From positions 62,001 to 126,000 of IMG/VR virus record IMGVR_UViG_3300043570_001741: DNA of 64,000 bases; one strand, given 5' to 3'. A model generated the notes under the pieces. It ran no database searches. It worked only from the letters and a program-made list of their open reading frames with translations, and was not told the origin of the DNA. Source of the DNA: a virus. Shown piece after piece: positions 37,534 to 45,139 of the stretch. Each line of letters begins with the position of its first letter. The stretch's first letter is position 1. The position numbers were made by a program, and so were the translations under genes.

Positions 37534-37965
37534 ATGATGAGCTCTGAAAAACTATACTCCGAAATTTTTGAAGATTTCGATAAATGCAAAAACAAAGAAG
37601 AACGTATTGGCGTGTTACGGAAGAATTTTCATCCACGCTTTGCTGAATTCTTGCAAATGGCATTTCACCCAAATATTGAATTTGATGTACCAATCCCGAA
37701 TTACAGACCGGCAACTGAACCTGCTGGTTTGAATTTCTCGTATATTGATACTGAGATTTCTAAGATGTATCGATTCATTAAAGGTCATCCAAAACGACCT
37801 GAAGGATTGACACCACATAAACAAACTAGTATTCTGTTGGTCATTCTAGAATCACTACATAAAGACGAAGCTGAACTGCTTGTTAAATTGTTCAAAAAAG
37901 ATTTAGGTGTAAAATACCTAACATTGAATCTTGTTAAAGAAGCATATCCAACTTTAAACATTTAA
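37534..37965 (+). CDS. DUF6433-type conserved phage protein
   Basis: 143 residues. The pattern SEIFEDFDKCKNKEERIGVLR, FHPNIEFDVP, and KDEAELLVKLFKKDLGVKYLTLNLVKEAYP follows DUF6433, which sits near rnh and gene 59 in many T4-like phages. The role is unknown. A second ATG is one codon in. Confidence 0.75.
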   Translation: MMSSEKLYSEIFEDFDKCKNKEERIGVLRKNFHPRFAEFLQMAFHPNIEFDVPIPNYRPATEPAGLNFSYIDTEISKMYRFIKGHPKRPEGLTPHKQTSILLVILESLHKDEAELLVKLFKKDLGVKYLTLNLVKEAYPTLNI

Positions 37966-37966
37966 A

Positions 37967-38392
37967 ATGAAATTTGTTGTTGTGACGGGTGGGTTTGATC
38001 CCATCCATTCTGGTCATATTGAATATATACGTGAAGCTGCCAAGCTTGGTGATGTGTTGATTGTTGGTGTAAATTCTGATGAATGGTTGACTCGTAAAAA
38101 AGGTAAACCATTTATGAATTGGAATGAACGATCCATTATCGTTAATGAATTGCGACACGTTGATTTTGTTTTGAAGTTTGATGACTCTGATGATTCTGCT
38201 TGTAGTTTATTAGAAGACTTGAAAAGAAGCTGGATTGGTAAAGGTGATGAGATTATCTTTGCAAATGGTGGTGATAGAAACAACACAAACAACCGTGAAG
38301 TTAAAGTTGAAGGTATAACATTTGTATATGGAGTTGGTGGCTCAAATAAAATGAATTCATCATCCGATATTTTGAAAGCGTGGAAAGAATGA
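37967..38392 (+). CDS. RfaE/HldE-like cytidylyl- or adenylyltransferase
   Basis: 141 residues. The N-terminus VVVTGGFDPIHSGHIEYI carries the HxGH motif, followed by GVNSDEWLTRKKGKPFMNW as in the HldE C-terminal domain. FANGGDRNNTN and NSSSDILKAW complete the fold. It probably makes a nucleotide-activated sugar or alcohol. Coupled by ATGA to the glycosyltransferase. Confidence 0.85.
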   Translation: MKFVVVTGGFDPIHSGHIEYIREAAKLGDVLIVGVNSDEWLTRKKGKPFMNWNERSIIVNELRHVDFVLKFDDSDDSACSLLEDLKRSWIGKGDEIIFANGGDRNNTNNREVKVEGITFVYGVGGSNKMNSSSDILKAWKE

Positions 38393-39141
38393 AAGTAGCA
38401 GTAATAACTCCTACAATTGGTTCAGAGTATTTGCAACAATGCATTAACTCTGTAGATAAACAAACTTATGAAAATTTAACCCATTACATTTTTGTTGATG
38501 GTGCTCAGTACGAGGAAAAGGTCAATGATACAATTCAAGGCGCTACCAAAGTCAAAACCATCCGTCTTGAGGAGAATGTTGGTAAAGGTTGGTATGGCCA
38601 CAGGGTTTACTCCGCTTGTTCTTTTCTTGTTAATGCTGATGTAATTTGTTATTTGGATGAGGACAATTGGTTTGACAGTTGCCATGTAGAAAAACTTGTC
38701 AAGAAAATTCAAGCTGGAAATGATTGGGCATATTCTTTAAGGAAAATTTATGATAAAGATGCAAACTACCTCTTTGAGGACAACTGTGAAAGCCTTGGTA
38801 AATGGCCTGTATATTTTGATGACCAAGTATTCCATATTGATACCTCAAGTTTTGCTGTTAAGCGTGACGTTGCTGCTCGCATCGGGCATGCTTGGTATGG
38901 CCAATGGGGCGCAGATAGGCAATTCTTTGCTAACTTGAAACAACACTTTCCAAGATTTGAATGCTCTAACACACATACACTTTGCTATCGTTTAGATGGT
39001 AATGATAATTCTGTTAAATCAGATTTCTTTGTTGGTGGTAATGAAAAGATGGAAGCAAAATATGGAAAAGATTTTCCATGGAAAAAACAAAACAACTTCC
39101 ATAAGATTCAAATTGCACCAGGTATTGTGATTGTAGAATGA
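38389..39141 (+). CDS. Family 2-type glycosyltransferase
   Basis: 250 residues. VITPTIGSEYLQQCINSV begins a GT-A nucleotide-binding fold, and ICYLDEDNWFD supplies the acidic DxD-like metal site; WGADRQFF follows. It probably transfers a sugar to DNA, capsid or host surface. It sits between a nucleotidyltransferase and an RmlC-like epimerase. Confidence 0.82.
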   Translation: MKVAVITPTIGSEYLQQCINSVDKQTYENLTHYIFVDGAQYEEKVNDTIQGATKVKTIRLEENVGKGWYGHRVYSACSFLVNADVICYLDEDNWFDSCHVEKLVKKIQAGNDWAYSLRKIYDKDANYLFEDNCESLGKWPVYFDDQVFHIDTSSFAVKRDVAARIGHAWYGQWGADRQFFANLKQHFPRFECSNTHTLCYRLDGNDNSVKSDFFVGGNEKMEAKYGKDFPWKKQNNFHKIQIAPGIVIVE

Positions 39142-39638
39142 TTGAGTTTACAGACCTAGAAGAAGTATTGTTGGTCACACCTCCTATGGTCTTTGAAGAT
39201 TTCCGTGGAACAAACGTAGAAATTTTCAATAAAGCCTTGTATGGGAATGGTGTCTTAGATAAAGTCAAATGGAAAATTGATAGTGTCAGCACATCGAGGC
39301 AACATGTCTTACGTGGTGTTCACGGAGACGAAAAGACCTACAAGTTGATTAGTTGTCTTTATGGTACAATCTATTTGTTGGTCGTTGATAATAGACCTTG
39401 GTCGCCACAATATAAAGAGTGGACATCTTTTACTTTATCCGACAAGAATCACAAACAAGTTTTAGTACCACCAGGCTTTGGCAATGGCCATCTGGTTATG
39501 TCTGAAACTGCGGTGTTTCATTACAAGTGGTCGGAGTATTATGACCAAGAAGCACAATTTACAATCAAATGGAATGATCCAGAATATGAATTCTGGTGGC
39601 CAGTTAAACACCCTATTTTATCCCTAAGAGATTACTAA
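39138..39638 (+). CDS. RmlC-like dTDP-sugar 3,5-epimerase
   Basis: 166 residues. VLRGVHGDEKTYKLISCLYGTIY, PPGFGNGHLVMSE and FHYKWSEYY follow the dTDP-4-dehydrorhamnose 3,5-epimerase cupin, with the catalytic His in RGVHGD. It probably changes sugar stereochemistry ahead of the neighbouring glycosyltransferase. It is ATGA-coupled to that gene. Confidence 0.85.
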   Translation: MIEFTDLEEVLLVTPPMVFEDFRGTNVEIFNKALYGNGVLDKVKWKIDSVSTSRQHVLRGVHGDEKTYKLISCLYGTIYLLVVDNRPWSPQYKEWTSFTLSDKNHKQVLVPPGFGNGHLVMSETAVFHYKWSEYYDQEAQFTIKWNDPEYEFWWPVKHPILSLRDY

Positions 39639-40201
39639 TGAAAAAAGAAGACTTGATGATTCCTGCCGAAGAAAAGATTAGTATCGGTTTATTGAACGCA
39701 CACGTACATTTTCTCTCAGGCGAAATTAATGAGGAAACTGTAAAGAGTGCTATTCAATGGATTGTATATGAAAACTTGAATACGTCAAGTGATACTCCCC
39801 TCAGTTTGTATATCAATTCAACTGGTGGTGATTTGAGTGAAGCTTTTGCACTTACAGATATAATGCGTAATTCAAATCGTGTTATCAGAACGTTTGGTTT
39901 GGGTTCAGTATGCTCAGCCGCCTTTTTAATCTTTGCTTCAGGAACTCAGGGGCATAGATATATCGCTAAGAATACCAGTATTATGTGTCACCAATATGCT
40001 TCTGAAATGAATGGTAAATACCATGACATGAAAGCCTATGTACGTGAAAGTGAGCTTGCTAATACCCGAATGAATAAGTTATTGCAAGAATGTACTGGTA
40101 TGGATTCTAGAAGCGTTAAAACTAAACTTCTTCCACCAAGTGATGTTTGGTTTACCGCTGAAGAATTAGTAGAACTAAGTGTAGCAGACCAAATTTTTTA
40201 G
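39638..40201 (+). CDS. clpP: ClpP-like serine protease
   Basis: 187 residues. GSVCSAAFLIFASG holds the probable nucleophile Ser, and IMCHQY the catalytic His; LYINSTGGDLSEAFAL is the handle strand region. It resembles ClpP encoded by T4-like phages, which could combine with host Clp ATPases. It starts in a TAATG overlap with the epimerase. Confidence 0.88.
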   Translation: MKKEDLMIPAEEKISIGLLNAHVHFLSGEINEETVKSAIQWIVYENLNTSSDTPLSLYINSTGGDLSEAFALTDIMRNSNRVIRTFGLGSVCSAAFLIFASGTQGHRYIAKNTSIMCHQYASEMNGKYHDMKAYVRESELANTRMNKLLQECTGMDSRSVKTKLLPPSDVWFTAEELVELSVADQIF

Positions 40202-40218
40202 GAGAAGTGTTTTCTAGT

Positions 40219-40371
40219 ATGTTAAGCGGCGGTAAAAAGGTTGAAAAACCTCAAAGAACAAAATTTAGAAAGAATACGGATAATTTGAATCAGAAGAATT
40301 CGAATAAACCGAAACACCATGACCGATCCTTTTATCGGTTAGTAAAAGAGGAAAAAGAATATGTCTTATAG
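40219..40371 (+). CDS. Small basic protein, 50 aa
   Basis: ATG 40219 after a GGAGAAG ribosome site. It is Lys/Asn-rich (KKVEKPQRTKFRKNT) with HHDRSFYRL in the second half. It overlaps the next gene by 11 bases. No family is recognised. Confidence 0.5.
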   Translation: MLSGGKKVEKPQRTKFRKNTDNLNQKNSNKPKHHDRSFYRLVKEEKEYVL

Positions 40372-40528
40372 AAATAACCTCAGAGAACGAATTGCTGAAT
40401 TGCAAAAAGAAATTACCGAAGACAAAGGTCAAATCGAAGCCTTGAAAAAAGAATTGAAAAGACTTGAAATGGCTGAATTTGAAGAAGATTTGTCGGAAGA
40501 ATCTAATCAGCAACTACTAAAAGGTTGA
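40361..40528 (+). CDS. Small coiled-coil protein, 55 aa
   Basis: ATG 40361 follows AAGAGGAAAAAG. The sequence is nearly all heptad helix (RERIAELQKEITEDKGQIEAL) and acidic at the end. Short proteins of this kind are common in T4-like phages. The next palindrome begins two bases after the stop. Confidence 0.6.
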   Translation: MSYRNNLRERIAELQKEITEDKGQIEALKKELKRLEMAEFEEDLSEESNQQLLKG

Positions 40529-40529
40529 T

Positions 40530-40581
40530 GTTGTTTTAATACAACAACCCGCTTGACATTTCCATCAATATCTGTTAAGGT
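40530..40581 (+). promoter_or_regulatory. Early promoter with palindrome 7 bp upstream; leaderless output
   Basis: GTTG-N8-CAAC at 40530-40545; 7 bases; TTGACA (40553-40558), 17 bases, TAAGGT (40576-40581) with TG extension. The ATG at 40588 is six bases after the -10 box. Confidence 0.75.
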
Positions 40582-40587
40582 ATTGGT

Positions 40588-40971
40588 ATGAGTGAAATTC
40601 TGCAAGAAACTACAATTTGGACAGGCCATTATGGTGCCTGTAATCACACGTATTTACTAGATAATCAAAATAAGATTATCGCATATATCAAACAAAATGA
40701 TAATAAAGTAAATATATTAAAAACCCAAATCAAACTAGATAAACGTTATCGGACATTTAATAAAGTCCGTAATATTCAATTAGAATTATTATCTGGTAAA
40801 TCCATAAAGAATAATACCCGTATATTCAAAGTAAAAAGTAAAGATAAAGAATATAATGTTGAATTAATAGATTCTCATTATACCTGCACCTGTACTGGTT
40901 TTAATTTTCGTGGTAAATGTAAACATATTGACGCTGTTGCAAAAACACTACAGTCTGCCGAAATCGCTTGA
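40588..40971 (+). CDS. SWIM zinc-finger protein (leaderless)
   Basis: 127 residues. The C-terminal CTCTGFNFRGKCKH is a SWIM-type CxCxnCxH zinc finger. The basic, Asn-rich N-terminal part may bind nucleic acid. There is no ribosome site; translation should start at the 5' end of the mRNA. Confidence 0.75.
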   Translation: MSEILQETTIWTGHYGACNHTYLLDNQNKIIAYIKQNDNKVNILKTQIKLDKRYRTFNKVRNIQLELLSGKSIKNNTRIFKVKSKDKEYNVELIDSHYTCTCTGFNFRGKCKHIDAVAKTLQSAEIA

Positions 40972-40995
40972 CAAACCTGCCCGAATCTGTATAAT
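40936..40995 (+). promoter_or_regulatory. Early promoter with near-palindrome 16 bp upstream
   Basis: GTTG-N8-CTAC (one mismatch to the palindrome) at 40936-40951; 16 bases; TTGACA (40968-40973), 16 bases, TATAAT (40990-40995). The leader GGTACCTGTTGAGTTG is repeated at 42774. Confidence 0.7.
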
Positions 40996-41024
40996 GGTAC
41001 CTGTTGAGTTGATAAGGACATCAA

Positions 41025-41261
41025 ATGAAAGATAAATTGACATGGGAATTGCAGGCATATGGCTCGCCTGCTGATGATATCATTGCTTCTGTGGAAGAAT
41101 CAATGACTTTTAAATTTTCAGGTGTGGGCATGGTCATTGCTTCGTACCTGTCGGATGCTCAAGAAATGTTAGAGCGTGACAACAAAAACGCTTCTCGCCA
41201 ATATATCAATATTGCTAAAATGTTGATAATGCATTATGACCTTGGTTTCAAACGTGCTTAA
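41025..41261 (+). CDS. Hypothetical protein, 78 aa
   Basis: Begins after the duplicated leader with AAGGACAT. It is helical with SVEESMTFKFSGVGMVIASYLSDAQEML and a MLIMHYDLGF end. No family is recognised. Confidence 0.6.
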   Translation: MKDKLTWELQAYGSPADDIIASVEESMTFKFSGVGMVIASYLSDAQEMLERDNKNASRQYINIAKMLIMHYDLGFKRA

Positions 41262-41271
41262 GGATAAAAAA

Positions 41272-41544
41272 ATGTCTGCTACAAAAGAATACACCATCGA
41301 AATTTACAAAACCGACCGCCGCACAAAAGAAGGCCGCCGTCTGGTTGCTAAACAGGAATTTGCTCCTGTAACTAAAGATTACATCGGCTACGTAGCTGAT
41401 GCAAAGCGCAATTTAGGTTTTACTGTAGAAGTTTTTGAAACCTGGGTTACTAAAAAGAATTTAATTTCTGGAAAAGAATATCAGGAAAAATACGATACAC
41501 CGCATTTTTGCTCTGCTTCTTCAGAATCATATTGGTCAATGTAA
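41272..41544 (+). CDS. Conserved early phage protein, 90 aa
   Basis: ATG 41272 with AAGGATAAA ribosome site. EYTIEIYKTDRRTKEGRRLV and FTVEVFETWVTKKN look like a small beta-grasp protein. I recall similar opening strands in T4-like phages. The role is unknown. Confidence 0.65.
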   Translation: MSATKEYTIEIYKTDRRTKEGRRLVAKQEFAPVTKDYIGYVADAKRNLGFTVEVFETWVTKKNLISGKEYQEKYDTPHFCSASSESYWSM

Positions 41545-41553
41545 GGATAAAAA

Positions 41554-41865
41554 ATGAAATTGCTCATCACCACACAAAATTTAGAAAACTACGGCGCCCA
41601 TGATTGGGACGGAGTTGGCGAGTGCCCACAATATTGGAAAGCCAAGGGTGGTAGTGATTATGTGGTAAAGAATTTTACCAATTTCAATAATACCACAGAA
41701 GCCGTTATGGCTCTCCGTGGCCAAATTGAAGAGGACAGCGAGTATTATCGTTCCTTTATTATTGATTGGGAAGTTGTGGCTGATGACTACCTCACCGAGT
41801 TTGAGCAAATGCAGCTGGACTATGAAGGCAAGATTCGTTTTGCTGCCAAAGAATTGACATTGTAA
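41554..41865 (+). CDS. Conserved early phage protein, 103 aa
   Basis: AAGGATAAAAA precedes the ATG. KLLITTQNLENYGAHDWDG and WKAKGGSDYVV followed by FIIDWEVVADDYLTEFE suggest a small alpha/beta fold common in phages. The role is unknown. Confidence 0.65.
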   Translation: MKLLITTQNLENYGAHDWDGVGECPQYWKAKGGSDYVVKNFTNFNNTTEAVMALRGQIEEDSEYYRSFIIDWEVVADDYLTEFEQMQLDYEGKIRFAAKELTL

Positions 41866-41874
41866 GGATATATT

Positions 41875-42009
41875 ATGTGGCGAATTGTTTATTTAAATGA
41901 CAGATATGGTATAATGAATTTGCTGACCGAAGAATGCTGCGGTTGGTATGAATTTAAATCGGATGCTAAAGAAGCTTTCGAATCTTTGCGTAAAAATGGA
42001 GAACTTTAA
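41875..42009 (+). CDS. Small protein, 44 aa
   Basis: ATG 41875 with AAGGATATA ribosome site. It has WRIVYLNDRYGIMNLLTEECCGWYEF with a Cys pair and a helical DAKEAFESLR end. It is well spaced between neighbours. Confidence 0.55.
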   Translation: MWRIVYLNDRYGIMNLLTEECCGWYEFKSDAKEAFESLRKNGEL

Positions 42010-42011
42010 TT

Positions 42012-42359
42012 ATGGCTTATATGAACCAACAAAAGAAAGCAGTTATTGCTGCAGCTTTAAAACCTATTTTGAAAAAGTACAATCTCAAAGGTTCTTTGCG
42101 GGTTAACAATCATTCAAGCATTATGTTAAACCTGAAATCTGGCCCAATTGATTTTGGCGGTGATTATGTTCAGGTTAATCCTTATTGGCTCGATGACCAT
42201 TATGATGGTGTAGCCTTAGAAGCTTTGAAAGAAATCAAAGAAGCTTTGCTCTCGGCTGATTATTATGACCATTCCGATGCTCAGACTGATTATTTCAATA
42301 CGGCATATTATTACCACATTCATGTTGGTAAATGGGATAAACCATACGTATGTCAATAA
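42012..42359 (+). CDS. Conserved early phage protein, 115 aa
   Basis: KKAVIAAALKPILKKYNLKGSLRVNNHSS, then VNPYWLDDHYDG and YYHIHVGKWDKPY follow a recognisable family of large phages with unknown role. It overlaps the next gene by 10 bases. Confidence 0.7.
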   Translation: MAYMNQQKKAVIAAALKPILKKYNLKGSLRVNNHSSIMLNLKSGPIDFGGDYVQVNPYWLDDHYDGVALEALKEIKEALLSADYYDHSDAQTDYFNTAYYYHIHVGKWDKPYVCQ

Positions 42360-42697
42360 TTTATACTTACCAAAAGTCTAAAAAGAAAAGCAAGACCAAA
42401 AAGGAAATTGCTGAGTATCAGGCATGGCTTGATAGCGTCAACAATATGTCCACTGGCTTTTCTAAACTAAAACCTAAAGTGATAAATTCTGGTGTTCCGA
42501 AACTGACCACACCCGTTGGTCGTGAAACGCCAAAATATCCTAGTTTTGAAACGTTTGGTGGTTCTGCTACAAAACCAATTCAAGGTAAAGTTTATACTGG
42601 TACTGCTATGAAGGGTATTGGCACTTTGCACAAAAGCAATGCGGTTCCTATATTTTCGGATGAGGAAGCTCGTGACCAGGCATTGATGCGGAGATGA
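42350..42697 (+). CDS. Conserved phage protein with YTG...HKSN motif
   Basis: 115 residues. A basic opening (KSKKKSKTKKEIAEY), a Pro-rich middle (ETPKYPSFETFGG) and a KVYTGTAMKGIGTLHKSNAVP block are widely conserved in phages of Gram-negative hosts. It ends with ARDQALMRR. No function is known. Confidence 0.75.
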   Translation: MSIIYTYQKSKKKSKTKKEIAEYQAWLDSVNNMSTGFSKLKPKVINSGVPKLTTPVGRETPKYPSFETFGGSATKPIQGKVYTGTAMKGIGTLHKSNAVPIFSDEEARDQALMRR

Positions 42698-42713
42698 ATA
42701 CTTTAGTATTACT

Positions 42714-42773
42714 GTTGCTTTCACGCAACACCTGCCAAAAAGTGCTTGACTATCCTGCCAGTTTGTGTATAAT
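42714..42773 (+). promoter_or_regulatory. Early promoter with palindrome 16 bp upstream
   Basis: GTTG-N8-CAAC at 42714-42729; 16 bases; TTGACT (42746-42751), 16 bases, TATAAT (42768-42773). The -10 and about 33 following bases match those at 40990. Confidence 0.75.
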
Positions 42774-42803
42774 GGTACCTGTTGAGTTGATAAGGACATT
42801 GAA

Positions 42804-43553
42804 ATGAATTTGCTATCTACAGGTAACCCCAAAATTTTAAAAGGTTTGGCACAAGGTTACAATACCTACATTTTGCACCTGGCTCCTGCTGACTTGTCAG
42901 GTTATGAAACCTGCGCTAAACGTACCATTGGTTGCACAGCTGCTTGCTTGAACCTCGCTGGTCGTGGCGGTATGTTCAAGCGTGGCGAATTTACCAACGT
43001 CATTCAAAAAGCTCGTATTCGCAAAACCAAAATGTTTTTCGAAGACCGTATTACATTTATGAATTTGTTGGTTAAAGATATTGAATTGGGCATTAAACAA
43101 AGCAAACGCCTTGGCTTAATTCCTGTTTTCCGTTTGAACGGCACCTCTGACCTTGCTTTTGAAAAGTATGAGGTCAACCGCAATGGACAAACCTATTCAA
43201 ACATTTTCTACGCTTTTCCTGAAGTGACATTTTATGATTACACCAAAATTCTTGGTCGTAAAATTAAAATGGTTCCCAATTATTCGTTGACATTTTCTGC
43301 CGCTGATGGTAATGATGCTGACGTTTATGCTGCCATTCAACAAGGTTACAATGTTGCTACGGTGTTCGGTTTGAAAAAGACTGAACCAATGCCTGATAGC
43401 TACATGGGTCGTCCTGTTTTTAATGGCGATGAATCAGACCTGCGGTTTCTGGATCCCAAAGGTGTTGTGGTCGGTTTGTATGCAAAAGGCAAAGCCAAAA
43501 AAGATACAACCGGTTTTGTAAAGTATCCAGTTCTAATGATGAAAGCTGCGTAA
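42804..43553 (+). CDS. Gene 88-like phage protein (GP88 family)
   Basis: 249 residues. YNTYILHLAPADLSGYETC, GCTAACLNLAGRGG, FRLNGTSDLAFEK, and FYDYTKI with NYSLTFSAAD follow the mycobacteriophage gp88-type family, which has conserved Cys residues perhaps for a metal. The function is unknown. Strong early expression is suggested by its promoter. Confidence 0.82.
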   Translation: MNLLSTGNPKILKGLAQGYNTYILHLAPADLSGYETCAKRTIGCTAACLNLAGRGGMFKRGEFTNVIQKARIRKTKMFFEDRITFMNLLVKDIELGIKQSKRLGLIPVFRLNGTSDLAFEKYEVNRNGQTYSNIFYAFPEVTFYDYTKILGRKIKMVPNYSLTFSAADGNDADVYAAIQQGYNVATVFGLKKTEPMPDSYMGRPVFNGDESDLRFLDPKGVVVGLYAKGKAKKDTTGFVKYPVLMMKAA

Positions 43554-43687
43554 TGATAAAAGAATTTTTCTTCTACCTCGATGCATGGAAATTTTGTAGA
43601 GATAATGACCTTCCCGTATCTCTAATTGTCCGTAAAAATTGGAAAGTTTGGGAAGTTGATTTTGAAATGAATGAAATGGAGTCTTAA
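43553..43687 (+). CDS. Small protein, 44 aa
   Basis: Starts in a TAATG overlap with the gp88-like stop and ends one base before the next ATG. It is aromatic-rich (KEFFFYLDAWKFC, VRKNWKVWEVDFEM). No family is recognised. Confidence 0.5.
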   Translation: MIKEFFFYLDAWKFCRDNDLPVSLIVRKNWKVWEVDFEMNEMES

Positions 43688-43924
43688 ATGAAAAGATTGT
43701 TAGTTATCCCTTTAGTGTTATCTTTGGTTGCTTGCTCGTCAACACCAACCTATAAATTGACGAACTATAAAGGCCCTGAAGCCATGGACCGAAACGAAGC
43801 AGTACAAGCTGCTAAACAATGTGTGTTCGCTAAAATGCGACCAAATGTGGAATATATTTCCGTAAAAACCGATGCTGGTCCCAAAGTTATGGTGCCTATA
43901 AATGTTCATTGCGAACCATTTTGA
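43688..43924 (+). CDS. Small lipoprotein, 78 aa
   Basis: Signal peptide with the LVACSS lipobox (Cys16). The mature part has two more Cys residues and a NVEYISVKTDAG tract. It probably sits in the outer membrane of the infected cell; a role in superinfection exclusion is possible but unproven. Confidence 0.65.
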   Translation: MKRLLVIPLVLSLVACSSTPTYKLTNYKGPEAMDRNEAVQAAKQCVFAKMRPNVEYISVKTDAGPKVMVPINVHCEPF

Positions 43925-43930
43925 TTGTAA

Positions 43931-44248
43931 ATGCTTAATCAGGAAACATTAGAACTGATTTTATTGGGTGGCATTGGTATTGTCATTCTTGGTTTTTTCT
44001 GGAGAATTATTGTTATTGGTGCTGCATTGCTTTTTGCTATTGTAGTTCTTGCTAACCATACACCACCTACTGAAACCAGAACCGTTGCACCTTCTGTGGT
44101 TGTGCAACAAGAGGTTGTAATAGAACCGCAAAAAGTGAACGACCCTCGCCGTGAGGAATACGTTCAAGGATGTGTAAGATATGGATTCACCAAGCAATCT
44201 TGTGAAGATTATTGGGATGGAAAAGTTGATAGTTTAATGGAGATTTAA
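43931..44248 (+). CDS. Small membrane protein with exported tail
   Basis: 105 residues. Two adjacent hydrophobic segments (LILLGGIGIVILGFFW and IIVIGAALLFAIVVLA) are followed by a Val/Glu-rich linker and a C-terminal part with two Cys residues. It follows a lipoprotein gene; the two may act together. Confidence 0.6.
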   Translation: MLNQETLELILLGGIGIVILGFFWRIIVIGAALLFAIVVLANHTPPTETRTVAPSVVVQQEVVIEPQKVNDPRREEYVQGCVRYGFTKQSCEDYWDGKVDSLMEI

Positions 44249-44249
44249 A

Positions 44250-44630
44250 ATGGGAACACGTAGTTTGACTTTTGTTTATGAAGAAAACAAACCAATTATC
44301 AACATGTACCGCCAATTCGATGGCTATCCAGAAGGTCACGGCCAAGAACTGGCTGATTTTCTGTTGTCTGGTAAATTGGTAAATGGTTTTTCTGAAACTC
44401 AAACCGTGCAGTTTAATGGCATGGGTTGCTTGGCAGCTCAGATGATTGCCAACTTTAAGAAATCTGTAGGAGGTTTCTACATTTATCCTATTGAATCTAA
44501 TTCATGCTGGCAAGATTATGAATACCACGTTTATGAAGAAACTGTGGTTGTAAAGAATCCCGACCAAGTTATCTTTGATGGCACTTGGGAAGAATTCAAA
44601 GCTTTCTGTTGCGAAATGGCGACAGACTGA
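44250..44630 (+). CDS. Conserved phage protein (MGTRSLTFV type)
   Basis: 126 residues. The opening GTRSLTFVYEENKPIINMYRQFDGYPEGHG is highly characteristic of a protein widespread in large phages, and the end is EFKAFC-like. The domain is beta-rich; the function is unknown. Confidence 0.78.
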   Translation: MGTRSLTFVYEENKPIINMYRQFDGYPEGHGQELADFLLSGKLVNGFSETQTVQFNGMGCLAAQMIANFKKSVGGFYIYPIESNSCWQDYEYHVYEETVVVKNPDQVIFDGTWEEFKAFCCEMATD

Positions 44631-44679
44631 GGCAACAATGGCGATGCCTCTTGACAAACTCGCCTATTTGTGTTACACT
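44608..44679 (+). promoter_or_regulatory. Early promoter with near-palindrome 27 bp upstream
   Basis: GTTG-N8-CGAC (one mismatch) at 44608-44623 lies 27 bases before TTGACA (44651-44656); a 17-base spacer leads to TACACT (44674-44679) with TG extension. A separate GAGGCA/TGCCTC hairpin spans 44629-44650. Confidence 0.65.
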
Positions 44680-44710
44680 TGAAGTTCTTAAATTATATTG
44701 GAGTTATATT

Positions 44711-45139
44711 ATGGCCCGTGGAAAATCTACTAAACTAAAGCCCTTTCAGAAATTGTTGACCGTTATGATTAGCGGCAACCCAACAACAGTCGAAGAAATC
44801 GATGCCTTACTTGGCAAAGAAATCCAAATGTATCGCTTGTCGACCTACATTTGGCACATTAAGACCAATGCCGATGGCGTTGTTCGTGCAATCAAAGATG
44901 GTCGCAAAGTGACCGCTTATCAAATCGTTAACGTTCCTGACGTTAAAAAATACATGAGTCGTGTTGGCATTACCAACAGCGGATTCGTAGCAGGTCAACC
45001 TGCACCAGCGCCTGTAACTAAGGCTAAGAAAACTAAGGTTGAGAAACTGGCTGACTTGGCCGCCACACCAATCGAAACACCAGTTATTGTTGAACCAGTA
45101 GCTGAGTTACAAGTGACAGAAATCACCGTAACGGAATGA
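44711..45139 (+). CDS. Hypothetical phage protein, 142 aa
   Basis: ATG 44711 with TTGGAG ribosome site. The N-terminal 90 residues have a winged-helix-like pattern (QKLLTVMISGNPTTVEEIDALLG, YRLSTYIWHIKTNADGVVRAIKDGRKVTAYQIV), suggesting DNA binding. The C-terminus is Pro/Val/Glu-rich and disordered. The stop overlaps the next start as ATGA. Confidence 0.65.
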   Translation: MARGKSTKLKPFQKLLTVMISGNPTTVEEIDALLGKEIQMYRLSTYIWHIKTNADGVVRAIKDGRKVTAYQIVNVPDVKKYMSRVGITNSGFVAGQPAPAPVTKAKKTKVEKLADLAATPIETPVIVEPVAELQVTEITVTE

